Origin: a candidate division BRC1 bacterium ADurb.Bin183
GTDB taxonomy: Bacteria; Sumerlaeota; Sumerlaeia; MWCT01
DNA length: 64,000 bases
Assembly: GCA_002070185.1 (NCBI GenBank)
Contig: MWCT01000001.1
Location: forward strand, 331,110 to 395,109
Direction of reading: 5' to 3'
The position numbers were made by a program, and so were the translations under genes. Within the stretch, counting starts at the first letter, position 1; each line of letters begins with the position of its first letter. This document shows positions 1-9,236 of the stretch, piece after piece. Below the pieces are notes generated by a model, which was not told where the DNA came from, searched no databases, and saw only the letters and a list, made by a program, of their open reading frames with translations.

Positions 1-1
1 A

Positions 2-2632
2 GGCTTTGTCACAAACTATGAATATGAAGGCGCGAACCTCGTGCGCATTATCAACGCCGCTGGCGCTATCTGGACTGCCACCCACACACCGGAGGGAAAG
101 ATTTCCACGTTCACATCCCAAGAAGGCGCCGAGATGGCGTGGGATTATGACGACAAGGGGAATATTGTCAAAATCAAAGACACCCTCAACAATGAAACAC
201 AGTTCGTATGGAACGACATTGGACGCATCCAATCCATCATCCGCGATAATGGCGACACCACAAACATCACATATAACGAGTTGGGGTATATCGAAAAGAT
301 GGAGGATTCCTCCGGACGCGCCTACCACCTCGAGCATGATGGCGTAGGCAACCTTCTCAAAACGACCAATCCCCTTGGGCACACAAGAAAATTTGAATAC
401 GACCCCATGGGACGCATCACCGCCTTCATCAATCCTATGAATCAGCGCAAAACCTTTTCGTATAACCAAAACGGCGGCATAACATCCATCACAGACCCGC
501 TCAATAAAAAATGGATTTATGAATATGACAACTATAACCGGCTCATCCGCATCCTCGACCCGCTGGGCGATGCCACGACGTTTGGCTACGACGCCTCCGG
601 AAACATGACCTTGATTCGCGATGCGGAAGGCGGCGTCTTTTCCTATGAATACGACCTTATGAACCGCGTCAAATCCATCACAGACCAGCGCGGCGGAAAA
701 GTCGAATATCAGTATAACGCCATGGGCAGCCTTGAAAAAATCACAGACGCCCGCGGCAACAACACATCCGTAATATACGATTCCATCGAACGAGTCATCT
801 CCACCGTTTATGCCGATGCCACAAAAGAGGAATTCACCTATGGGTCGGGACGGGTTCCCATTACGCAAAAACTCCGCAATAATACAACCATTTCCTATCA
901 GCATGACCCATTGGGGCGGCTCATCAAGCGCATTATGCCCGATGGCGAGGTATGGGACTTGGCGTATGACTGCTGCACGCTTTCGCCATCCCGCGTGGAA
1001 AAGCCCGGCAGCGTCGTCACGCTTTTGCGGGATCCGGATTTCAGGGTGATTGAAGCGGATATGAATGGGGTCAAGGTTAAATACGAATATGATGTTTTGG
1101 GCAGGAGAACGAAACTTATCTATCCGGATAATACTTTTATCACCTATGAATACGACGCCGCGGGTAAGGTGACAAAAATTCGTCCGCAGGGCGGCGCGCC
1201 GGTCGTTTCGTATGAATACGATGGAGCAGGCAGACGCACACGCGCCATCATGGCAAATGATACACAGATAGATTATGTCTATGACGCCATCGGACGCATC
1301 GTCTCCGTTGTTAACCGCCGCACAACCTCGGGCGCTCTCCTTTGGACGTTTGCCTATACATACGACAGGGCCGGCAATAGAAAAATTGTGACAACCTCCG
1401 AGGGCATTCATCGTTTTACATACGATGCCCTGAATCAAATCATCAGCGCCGAGCGTCCCGAGGGCTTCCCCTTTGCGGATGAATCCTTCACATACGACCC
1501 GATGGGCAACCGCCTGACCAGTCAATCCGGCGTTGACGCCGTGAACTGGACAGCCAATAACATGAATCGCTACACGCAGGCTGGCGCGCTCAATTTCAAT
1601 TATGACGTTGCCGGCAACATGACATCCGACGGCTCGACGACCTTTGCCTTCAACCCTGATAACCTTATGATTTCCGCCGTTGCCGCGGACGCCAAAACCT
1701 ATACGTCAAACTACGATGTTCTCATGAGACGATATGAAACCAATTTTGACGGCGTGAAAACGCGATACATATACGATTTTGAAAACGTCATCGCCGAATA
1801 TGACGAGGGCGGCGCTCTCAAAGCGCGGTATATTCATGGCACGCTTTTCGATGAGGTTGTCCGCATGACGCGCGGCGGCGTGGATTATTATTATCATTAC
1901 GACGCGCTGGGCAGTGTAGTCGGGCTGACCAATTCCCTCGGCGAGGTTGTGGAGGCATACAAATACGATACCTTTGGCAAACCGCAAGCGCCTTCGAGCG
2001 TGCAAAATCCTCACCTTTTTGCGGGCGCGCGCTATGATGCGCCGCTGGGACTATACTACAATCGGGCGCGCCATTACAGCCCCGCGCTGGGACGATTCAT
2101 GCAGGAGGAGCCCATTCCGCAGATGCTGCGCCTTATCCCCGGAAACGAGGCAACCTTCAATATTTATCACTATGTCCAGAATAATCCGCAATTATTCCGC
2201 GACCCGAGCGGTTATTCTTATCACATCAAAATGGTCGGCGATGATTTTTATCACTACGAGGTAGTGGACGATAAAGAAGATGCTCCGGGAGAATCCGGCG
2301 ATAATGAGGGTGCGTCGGAAAAACCGGAAGATAAACAGAAGGATTGCCGCGGCAATTGTATGAACGGGTGCATGGGCAAGCGCACCGCTGAATCGCAAAA
2401 ATTGTTTGATAAAATGAGTCCCATGTTTTCAGCTGTTGAGTGTATTGAAGGCGCGGCTGACTTTGCGGCGGGCGGTGTGGTTGGCGTGATCGGCGGCTGC
2501 GCGGCAGGGGCGGCAATACCGGGACTGAGCGATGCCGGCGTGCAGGCGGGCGAATTTGGAGCGGGAATCATCAACCATCGTTCTTGCGAAGTTGAGTGCG
2601 AGATGAGCTGCCTTTTCGGCGGAGAGTTTTAG
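2..2632 (+). CDS. RHS/YD-repeat protein, 5' end outside window
   Basis: The frame is open from the first bases, so about 876 residues are the C-terminal part of a longer protein. Nearly the whole length is YD repeats (recurring YDxxGxxxxxxxPxG-like units such as EYDPMGRI and TYDALNQI), which in this family build a large beta-shell around a C-terminal tip. The conserved RHS core end is clear: HYDALGSVVGLT, then LGLYYNRARHYSPALGRF, then the DPSG motif near base 2210. About 137 residues follow as a variable tip with a DE/K-rich linker, eight cysteines (CxxxCxxxC early, CxxxCxxxC at the end) and a small glycine-rich hydrophobic stretch. RHS tips are often toxins; no immunity gene follows, since the next gene is on the other strand. 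Function of this tip is unknown. Exported or surface location is inferred from the family. Confidence 0.9.
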   Translation, partial: GFVTNYEYEGANLVRIINAAGAIWTATHTPEGKISTFTSQEGAEMAWDYDDKGNIVKIKDTLNNETQFVWNDIGRIQSIIRDNGDTTNITYNELGYIEKMEDSSGRAYHLEHDGVGNLLKTTNPLGHTRKFEYDPMGRITAFINPMNQRKTFSYNQNGGITSITDPLNKKWIYEYDNYNRLIRILDPLGDATTFGYDASGNMTLIRDAEGGVFSYEYDLMNRVKSITDQRGGKVEYQYNAMGSLEKITDARGNNTSVIYDSIERVISTVYADATKEEFTYGSGRVPITQKLRNNTTISYQHDPLGRLIKRIMPDGEVWDLAYDCCTLSPSRVEKPGSVVTLLRDPDFRVIEADMNGVKVKYEYDVLGRRTKLIYPDNTFITYEYDAAGKVTKIRPQGGAPVVSYEYDGAGRRTRAIMANDTQIDYVYDAIGRIVSVVNRRTTSGALLWTFAYTYDRAGNRKIVTTSEGIHRFTYDALNQIISAERPEGFPFADESFTYDPMGNRLTSQSGVDAVNWTANNMNRYTQAGALNFNYDVAGNMTSDGSTTFAFNPDNLMISAVAADAKTYTSNYDVLMRRYETNFDGVKTRYIYDFENVIAEYDEGGALKARYIHGTLFDEVVRMTRGGVDYYYHYDALGSVVGLTNSLGEVVEAYKYDTFGKPQAPSSVQNPHLFAGARYDAPLGLYYNRARHYSPALGRFMQEEPIPQMLRLIPGNEATFNIYHYVQNNPQLFRDPSGYSYHIKMVGDDFYHYEVVDDKEDAPGESGDNEGASEKPEDKQKDCRGNCMNGCMGKRTAESQKLFDKMSPMFSAVECIEGAADFAAGGVVGVIGGCAAGAAIPGLSDAGVQAGEFGAGIINHRSCEVECEMSCLFGGEF

Positions 2633-2711
2633 GCATTGGGCGATTCCCATGAATCGGCTTTCCAACCCGACCAATCGGCGATTTGCACAGCATCGGATAT
2701 CGCATGATTTG

Positions 2712-4616
2712 TTAATCCATTGCAGGATACAAAACCATCTTCCGGCAAAATTCCTCCGTCTTTAACGCCGGCATCGAACGCGATATCAAAAAACCCTGCG
2801 CATAATCCACGCCAAACGCCTGCAAATAACGCAATTGCGGCGCAGTCTCAACACCCTCCGCCGTCACAGGATATCCCAGACTGTGCGAAAGGTTCACAAT
2901 AGCAGGTATCAGTTCCTTTTGCCCGCTGCCCGAATGTATCTGCTCCACAAAGGATTTGTCTATCTTCACCATGTCAACCGGAAGGCAATCGAGATAACTC
3001 AAAGACGAATACCCTGTGCCAAAGTCGTCAATGAATATCCGAACACCCATCTCATGCAGACGGTTCAGCTGGGTTAGCGTATCCGCCGGTCGCGCCAACA
3101 GAATAGTCTCTGTTAGTTCCAAACACAGTTGCGACGGGGTGAGTTTTGTTTCGCTCAATATACGGGAAATGGTATCAGGGAACGAGGGCTGCGCAATCTG
3201 TCTGCCGGAGACATTGACCGACACATATAACGGGGGGTTATTGGGGAGGATGGATTTCCATTGAACCGCCTGACGGCAGGCTGATATCAGGATATATTCG
3301 CCCAGCTCAAGGATGCGGTCGGTTGCCTCTGCAACCGAGACGAATTCCATCGGATTGATGAACCCGTGCCCGTGATGCCGCCAACGCGCCAGCGCCTCAA
3401 ACCCCTTCAATTCCTTGTCTGCGATCGCCATAATAGGCTGGAATTCAAGATAGATGTCCCCCTGCTCCATCGCCTTTTTCAATTCGGATTCAATGTCAAA
3501 GAGGCGTTGGACATTTTTGCGCATCTCCGATGCGAATGTGCAGTGTTTTCCCGCGCCGAGCGATTTGGCGTGATACATCGCCAGCTCCGCGTCGCGAAGC
3601 ATATCTTCTGCACATTTGTAAGAAGGGTCATAATAAACGATGCCGAAACTGACTGTTGTGCTAACTTCCCGTTCATTGATGATGAAAGGACGGGCGAGAA
3701 TCTGGTGCACCTTATCCACCACCACGCGGGCGTCGGTTCTCTGGTTGATATCTTCGAGAAGAATGGCAAACTCGTCCCCGCCGAGACGCGCCAGGATATC
3801 GCCCGGTCTCAACAACTGCTGAAGGGCGCCTGCAACGGCTATGAGCAGCTTGTCGCCGGTGTCGTGTCCGAGACTCTCGTTCACAATTTTGAACCGGTCA
3901 AGGTCAAGCAACAAAATGCTGAAGTTCAAACCGCCTCGGATCGACTGGGCGATGGCGTGGTCCAGATGCTCCGCAAAAAGATAGCGATTGGGAATCCCCG
4001 TCAGACCGTCGTGGAAGGCGTGATGCATCAAACGCCGCTCTGCCTGTTCGCGTTGTTCTACTTCCTTTTTGAGTTCAATGTTCTTCTCGCGAACTTCGTT
4101 GAAAAGCCGATTGTTTTCAATCGCCACAGCCACGTAGTTGGCGATAATCTGCAAATGGTCAAGGTCAAGTTCCGTGAAATGGCGCGGCTCCAATTTCATA
4201 TAAACGCCTAAAACGCCGATAACCTTGTCGCTAATCATCATAGGCGCTCCGGCAAAGGAGCGGAACACGAATTTGGCGGGATCCTGACTTGCGGATTTGG
4301 CAAAGGGAGCGGTGACGGAAGACTGGGCGACGTCATAAATTGATATAGGTTTGCGGTTTTTTATCATCTCGTCGGAAAGCCCTTGGCGCGCATAGAGGCG
4401 GGGCGCGGCATGAGAAAGAGAAATACCCGCCTGTCCCAGCAAAATAAGGTCATCGCCATGCAAACGGCGCAGGATGCAGGCGTCCACCTCCATGGCGGCG
4501 CAGATTTGCTCAGCCAGCTCGCAGCAGATTTCGTTAAGCGGCTTGTCGCATACGACAATTTGGCTTGCCTGCATAATCATCTTTATCTGCTTGGATTGAA
4601 TATCCTCGCTTGCCAT
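2712..4616 (-). CDS. GAF-GGDEF-EAL cyclic-di-GMP enzyme
   Basis: A 634-residue soluble protein that can both make and break cyclic di-GMP. A GAF-type sensor occupies about residues 15-170, a short coiled linker 170-195, the GGDEF domain 197-360 and the EAL domain 375-625. The cyclase motif is intact (GGDEF at 279-283) and is preceded at the right distance by an RxxD inhibitory site (RPGD at 270-273), so product feedback is possible. The phosphodiesterase side also keeps its signatures: EAL at 407-409, ELTET near 500, DDFG at 530-533, EGVE and QGF near the end. Bifunctional potential therefore follows from sequence; which activity dominates cannot be told. No transmembrane segment. It is convergent with the RHS gene and appears monocistronic. 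Confidence 0.93.
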   Translation of the reverse strand: MASEDIQSKQIKMIMQASQIVVCDKPLNEICCELAEQICAAMEVDACILRRLHGDDLILLGQAGISLSHAAPRLYARQGLSDEMIKNRKPISIYDVAQSSVTAPFAKSASQDPAKFVFRSFAGAPMMISDKVIGVLGVYMKLEPRHFTELDLDHLQIIANYVAVAIENNRLFNEVREKNIELKKEVEQREQAERRLMHHAFHDGLTGIPNRYLFAEHLDHAIAQSIRGGLNFSILLLDLDRFKIVNESLGHDTGDKLLIAVAGALQQLLRPGDILARLGGDEFAILLEDINQRTDARVVVDKVHQILARPFIINEREVSTTVSFGIVYYDPSYKCAEDMLRDAELAMYHAKSLGAGKHCTFASEMRKNVQRLFDIESELKKAMEQGDIYLEFQPIMAIADKELKGFEALARWRHHGHGFINPMEFVSVAEATDRILELGEYILISACRQAVQWKSILPNNPPLYVSVNVSGRQIAQPSFPDTISRILSETKLTPSQLCLELTETILLARPADTLTQLNRLHEMGVRIFIDDFGTGYSSLSYLDCLPVDMVKIDKSFVEQIHSGSGQKELIPAIVNLSHSLGYPVTAEGVETAPQLRYLQAFGVDYAQGFLISRSMPALKTEEFCRKMVLYPAMD

Positions 4617-4905
4617 GCCCCAGACCTCTGCCGCAATATTTCAGGCTCGCTTCGTCTTAAAAAATTGCGAGCGTGTTAAAATGCCTTTGCTGTTTGTGCC
4701 GCCCAAAACCCTGTTAGAAAAACCATTCAATTCCTTCTACACAAGCTGCTCCTCTCTTACAATACAAAGGTGTTCATTTGCAAGAATAATCTGAACGGCA
4801 TGAACAAATGCGGCAATTCAAAAGATGGGCGCAAACGATATAGATAGGATGCAGGCATGCACGCGCGCGGGCTCATCCGCCGCGGAGAGATATTGATTCG
4901 CACAT
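4617..4905. other. Gene-free spacer
   Basis: About 290 bases between two minus-strand genes. It must hold the promoter of the GGDEF-EAL gene on the minus strand. I see no coding region, convincing hairpin or repeat in it. Confidence 0.5.
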
Positions 4906-5232
4906 TTATTTCATTGAAGAGAAATCAGAACGTTCGACCCTGACGATGCGCTCGCCCGGACGCGCCATGGGGAATTTGTTGCGCACGGCGATTTCATTTT
5001 CTTCGCAGGCGCTTTCCAAAAGATGCTTTTCCTCCGTCAGGTCGTTGATGCGTTTGCGGAGCGCTTTGACCTTTGCCGTCTCTTGATTGCGCCGTTTGTA
5101 ATTTTCAAAATAGACATGAAGATTGCGGCGGTTGATTCCGAGCCAGAGGACGATAACGATTCCAAGAACGAGAAGGCTTAAATAGCAGATCCATCGGCTG
5201 CCCTGTAAAAAAGAGCTCAAAGGTTTCATCAT
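4906..5232 (-). CDS. FtsB/DivIC-like septum formation protein
   Basis: A 108-residue bitopic protein. A short cytoplasmic N-terminus is followed by one membrane helix (about residues 14-33) and a periplasmic coiled coil (about 40-80, rich in K, E, N and L), then a small C-terminal part with the RNKFPMARPGERIV stretch that resembles the family consensus after the coil (family: KYxxxRPGE). FtsB/DivIC proteins form a complex with FtsL and FtsQ at the division site. The start is supported by a GGGGGTGG ribosome-binding sequence a few bases upstream. No division genes lie nearby, which is common for ftsB. DivIC versus FtsB cannot be separated by eye. Confidence 0.75.
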   Translation of the reverse strand: MMKPLSSFLQGSRWICYLSLLVLGIVIVLWLGINRRNLHVYFENYKRRNQETAKVKALRKRINDLTEEKHLLESACEENEIAVRNKFPMARPGERIVRVERSDFSSMK

Positions 5233-5380
5233 TTGACCACCCCCACAGGAACGATACCAACATCAACGGGAGCCTCAACAAGTTAACGATGAATTATTAA
5301 TAGAGCCGTCAGCCGCCTGTCAACAGCCATTTGTGATTTTTTGTTGACCGAAACCGACGGGATGACGCCTCTTTGATTTC

Positions 5381-6931
5381 ATGCTGAAACAATATCGCAA
5401 CGAAGCAATCCTTTCGCTTTTGTTTATTGCCCACACGATTATTTTTACTCTCGCGGGAGTCATCGCCTTTGAGAATATGCGCATTGTCGGCGTTGACCCT
5501 GTCTGCTATTATAGTTATTTGCGCTCGGTTGTCTTTGACGGAGACCTTGATTTTGAAAATGAATACCGCGCGCTGGATACCGGAGGGACGCTATTTTCCT
5601 ATGCTTTGACCCCGCGAGGCAGACGCCCCAACGGGTTTTCGGCGGGACCTGCCATCGTTTGCGCCCCGTTGTTTCTGGGCGCCCATGTTTACGTTCGGCT
5701 GACGGATGCGGCTGCAGCCGATGGGTTTTCGCCGCCGTATCAGGTTTCTTGCTTTATGACGATGGCATTGTTTGCGCTGGGCGGGCTTGTGCTTCTTTAC
5801 CGATGGCTGAGGTTGTTCTTCGACCCGAAGGCGGCGTTCTGGGCGGCGGCTCTTTGCTGGTTTGCCTCGCCCGCTGTTTATTATGCATGGCCCGCCGCAT
5901 TCATGCCCCATTCCATCTCGGCATTTTTTGTCCTGCTCTTTCTTTATTATGTTCAGCGGACGCGCGGCATTTTGGACGCGCGGCGATGGGCGATGGTTGG
6001 AGCCCTTGCGGGAGCAATGAGTCTGATGCGCTGGCAGAATAGTCTGTTTGCCCTCTATTTCCTTCCGGATTTTCTGAAATGGCAAAAACGTCCATCGCCG
6101 CGACCTTTATTGGCGGCTTTGGCATGCGCCCTTGGAATCTTTTCACCGCAGATAATAGTTTGGTGGAAATTATATGGACGCCTTTTCACCGTGCCGCAAG
6201 GCGGCGGATTCCTCCTTTGGGCGCGTCCTATGATAGGCTCCATTCTATTCTCCACATTCAACGGATTGTTTTCGTGGACTCCGATTACGCTAATTGGGGT
6301 GTTGGGCGTTATTTGTTGGATGCGCAACAGGGAGGCAGCCCCAACGCCGCAACTGCTCTTTGCCATGTTTTTTTTGCAATTGTATGTGAATAGCGCTGTG
6401 CGGGATTGGCATGGGAGCTGGGGCTTCGGGATGCGGCGCTTTGTGGAGTGCGTCCCCATTTTTGCGGCGGGGATTGCGGCAGCGCTTCAGACGCCGCGTC
6501 TGCGCCGTCGCCAAACTCTGGCGGTTGCATTTCTGGCGCTTTTTGCAGTTTGGAATTATCTTTTCCTGATTCAATATTATGTGCATCTTGTGGCGTGGAA
6601 TCGCCCGCTGACCTTCCATGAAATGGTCGGCGACAAACTACACCTTCCTGTCTCCATTGAGAGGCGGCGTCTGGTGCGAACGGCGCGCCTTTCCGCGCAA
6701 CAGGGATATTTTGACGATGTGGAAAAAGCGCTCTCTCTTGCCATACGGATAGACCCGCTTCATACGGATATTTATTTTGCGGGCGGGGACATCGCCGCAT
6801 CGCAGGGCGCCGATGACACCGCGTGGCAATTTTATCGGCGCGTCCGCGAGATTGCGCCGGAGGACAAAGATTTTTACCGCGCGGTTAAAAGACTTCGAGC
6901 GCGCCAGCAGCAAAAAAAGGTTGCGCCCTGA
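5381..6931 (+). CDS. Polytopic membrane protein, possible GT-C glycosyltransferase
   Basis: A 516-residue protein with roughly ten or eleven hydrophobic helices between residues 5 and 400. The first extracytoplasmic loop carries acidic residues (FDGDLDFENEY, about residues 54-64), the place where GT-C enzymes keep their catalytic Asp or Glu. The C-terminal ~100 residues are soluble and look like a pair of TPR helices (DIYFAGGDIAASQG and WQFYRRVREIAPEDKDF). This fits lipid-linked-sugar glycosyltransferases with a TPR tail, but sequence alone does not prove it; a conserved membrane protein of unknown function is the cautious call. The gene stands alone, divergent from the FtsB-like gene. Confidence 0.55.
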   Translation: MLKQYRNEAILSLLFIAHTIIFTLAGVIAFENMRIVGVDPVCYYSYLRSVVFDGDLDFENEYRALDTGGTLFSYALTPRGRRPNGFSAGPAIVCAPLFLGAHVYVRLTDAAAADGFSPPYQVSCFMTMALFALGGLVLLYRWLRLFFDPKAAFWAAALCWFASPAVYYAWPAAFMPHSISAFFVLLFLYYVQRTRGILDARRWAMVGALAGAMSLMRWQNSLFALYFLPDFLKWQKRPSPRPLLAALACALGIFSPQIIVWWKLYGRLFTVPQGGGFLLWARPMIGSILFSTFNGLFSWTPITLIGVLGVICWMRNREAAPTPQLLFAMFFLQLYVNSAVRDWHGSWGFGMRRFVECVPIFAAGIAAALQTPRLRRRQTLAVAFLALFAVWNYLFLIQYYVHLVAWNRPLTFHEMVGDKLHLPVSIERRRLVRTARLSAQQGYFDDVEKALSLAIRIDPLHTDIYFAGGDIAASQGADDTAWQFYRRVREIAPEDKDFYRAVKRLRARQQQKKVAP

Positions 6932-6994
6932 TTTTCCATAAGCCAAAGATTCATCTCTATTATGCGATGTTAATTGTTGAGGGGAGGAAAAATT

Positions 6995-8512
6995 ATGCCG
7001 AAGCTTTGCAAATCTTTTCAGGAAAGACTTTTTGCCGAAATCGAAAATCTGAAAGACGACCTCGTCCGCGAGACCTCGCGCATCATCTCTTTTGAGACAA
7101 TCTCCGGCGGAAAATCGGACGCCGAAAAGGAAAAATTCAATCGAGAAATAGCGCGCAATCTTGACTACCTGAAGGATTTTGCCGAAAGGCACGGCTTTGT
7201 TTATAAAGACCTTGACGGCATTGTCAGCGTGATAGAGCAACCCGCCGAAACAAAGGAAAAAGGGCTGGGCGTTCCGCTGCATATTGATGTGGTCCCCGTC
7301 AGCGGCGAATGGAAATATCCCCCCTTTTCCGGAACGGTTGCGGATGGATGTATCTGGGGACGCGGAACGCAGGATGACAAAGGTCCTCTGATGGCGTGCC
7401 TTTTCGGTCTCATCGCCTTAAAAAAACTCGGCGTCCGTTTTATCCGCCCCATTCATATCGTGTTTGGACGCGGCGAAGAGGTCGGCGAATGGTCGGACGT
7501 TCAGTATTTTCTCAAAAAGGAAGGAGCGCCCGCATTCAGTTTCACGCCTGACGCCGCCTTCCCGATTATCAACGGCGAAAAGGGAATCATGAACCTCAAA
7601 ATCAACGCCGAGTGGGAAAGCGCGGATGCCGGCAAATCGCTGCATTTCCACAGCCTTTCCGGCGGCAATCGCGCCAACGTTGTCCCCGATGAAGCCATTG
7701 TTCGATTCACAACAGACGGCGATGAGGCGGAGGCGATGAAGCGCTTGAAAAAGGAGCTGGATGATTTTTCCGCGCAGAATAAAGAGGCAAAAATTCGCGG
7801 TCCGGAAATTTGCGAGGCAAGCGAGACCTCTCCCCGCTCCATCAAAATAACCTTTCTCGGGAAAAGCGCGCATGGCAGTCTGCCGCAGGATGGACACAAT
7901 GCAATTCTCGACGCCCTGCAATTCCTCAAAGAACATGACTCTCTTTCGCCCGATTGCCGCGCCTATGCCGCATTCTTGCACGGCGCCTGCTCGCAGTTCT
8001 TCGGCAGCGGACTCAATATCGCCGTCGAGCATCATTTCGTGGGAAAGACCACCGTCAATCTTGGCATCTGTAATATGAATGAAAAAGAGGGGCGATCTGT
8101 CATCAACATCCGCCCCACGTTGGGGCTGCTCTGCCGCGAAGTCGGCGCGCGCGCCAGCGCTCTGGCAAAGGCGGAGAGCGAAAAGACCGGTTGCCGCATT
8201 TATGTGGAGGACACAAAAGAATGGGGGCGCGATGCGCTTTATGTGGATCCTAAAGAAAACGCCTTTTTCATTTCATCGCTTCAGGAGGCATACCGCACGG
8301 TAACCGGCGGCGAGCCCGAACTTAAAGCCATCGGCGGCACAACCTTTGCCAAAGCCTATCCCAATTGCGTCTGCTTTGGTCCGGTCGGCGCGGATGAAAA
8401 AGACCTTGCCCATATCACGGATGAATATGTGAAGATATCGCGCCATGTGGAAAACACGAAAATATATGCGGCGGCATTTGCCCTCCTGACAACGGACGCG
8501 GCATGCGTTTAA
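6995..8512 (+). CDS. M20-family dipeptidase (PepV/Sapep type)
   Basis: Cytoplasmic zinc aminopeptidase/dipeptidase of about 505 residues. Metal ligands and catalytic residues of M20 enzymes are visible: PLHIDVVP (His and the adjacent catalytic Asp), WGRGTQDDKG (bridging Asp), FGRGEEVGEW (catalytic Glu and metal Glu), TPDAAFP (Asp) and a late GGTTFAKAYPN with the substrate-binding region. The order and the long lid domain between match PepV/Sapep dipeptidases. I chose ATG at 6995 because GGGGAGGA lies six bases upstream; in-frame TTG codons further upstream lack a site. It overlaps the next gene by ten bases, so the two are probably co-transcribed. Confidence 0.88.
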   Translation: MPKLCKSFQERLFAEIENLKDDLVRETSRIISFETISGGKSDAEKEKFNREIARNLDYLKDFAERHGFVYKDLDGIVSVIEQPAETKEKGLGVPLHIDVVPVSGEWKYPPFSGTVADGCIWGRGTQDDKGPLMACLFGLIALKKLGVRFIRPIHIVFGRGEEVGEWSDVQYFLKKEGAPAFSFTPDAAFPIINGEKGIMNLKINAEWESADAGKSLHFHSLSGGNRANVVPDEAIVRFTTDGDEAEAMKRLKKELDDFSAQNKEAKIRGPEICEASETSPRSIKITFLGKSAHGSLPQDGHNAILDALQFLKEHDSLSPDCRAYAAFLHGACSQFFGSGLNIAVEHHFVGKTTVNLGICNMNEKEGRSVINIRPTLGLLCREVGARASALAKAESEKTGCRIYVEDTKEWGRDALYVDPKENAFFISSLQEAYRTVTGGEPELKAIGGTTFAKAYPNCVCFGPVGADEKDLAHITDEYVKISRHVENTKIYAAAFALLTTDAACV

Positions 8513-9126
8513 AAAAACTCCTCCGCCTTTACGAACGGATTCGCCCGCAGATTGAGGAGCGGCTGGCGGAGTTCCGCGCCATAGGGGAGCAAAAAAAACC
8601 TGATGAGCTTTTTGCCGAACTGGCGTTTTGCCTTCTGACGCCGCAGTCCAATGCGCATCAATGCTGGACGGCGCTGGAGTGTCTGCGGGAGCGTCATCTC
8701 CTTTTTAACGGAGAAGCGTCCGAAATAGCGCCGCATCTGGCGGGGCGCGCGCGCTTTCATCGCACCAAATCCCGCAACATCTGCGCCGCGAGAGCCAACC
8801 TCTCGGCTCTGATTGAGCGCTTGTCGGCGCCGCCAAACGAACTGCGCCGGTGGCTTGTGGAAAATATACGCGGCATCGGTTGGAAAGAGGCGAGCCATTT
8901 TCTGCGCAATATCGGACTGGGAGGCGACCTTGCCATTCTTGACCGCCACATCCTCCGACAGCTGGCGGCGTTCGGCGTCATCCCCGCGGTTCCCCGAAGC
9001 ATGTCCGCCTCGCAATATCTTCAAATCGAAGAAAGGATGCGCGAATGGGCGGCATGCGTCAACATCCCGATCGCCCATCTCGACCTCCTTTTTTGGTATC
9101 AGACAAAGGGCGAACTTTTTAAATAA
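8503..9126 (+). CDS. ogg: N-glycosylase/DNA lyase, OGG2 type
   Basis: A 207-residue helix-hairpin-helix base-excision glycosylase. It has the hairpin NIRGIGWKEASHFLRNIG with the Schiff-base lysine (K128), and AILDRHI with the catalytic aspartate (D147), the pair required for 8-oxoguanine glycosylase with AP-lyase activity. The short length and N-terminus (ERIRPQIEERLAEF, LAFCLLTPQSNA) fit the archaeal/bacterial OGG2 group rather than the longer OGG1. There are no iron-sulfur cysteines, as expected for this group. Its start lies ten bases inside the dipeptidase gene. Repair role is inferred from the family. Confidence 0.85.
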   Translation: MRLKKLLRLYERIRPQIEERLAEFRAIGEQKKPDELFAELAFCLLTPQSNAHQCWTALECLRERHLLFNGEASEIAPHLAGRARFHRTKSRNICAARANLSALIERLSAPPNELRRWLVENIRGIGWKEASHFLRNIGLGGDLAILDRHILRQLAAFGVIPAVPRSMSASQYLQIEERMREWAACVNIPIAHLDLLFWYQTKGELFK

Positions 9127-9236
9127 TGCGACCGCTATCCTGATCAAATTTACTTTGACATCCCGCCGGCGCAAGCAAAGAGTATGGTCTCGTTTTTTGT
9201 GAATAAATCGCCCAATCATCGAAAGGATTTTTTTAT

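Noticed and set aside
2633..2711. Immunity gene after the RHS tip
   Set aside because: Only about 80 bases separate the stop from a convergent gene; there is no room for an immunity gene on the plus strand.
3366..4211. 281-codon plus-strand frame
   Set aside because: Antisense to the GGDEF-EAL gene, no ribosome-binding site, no recognisable motif.
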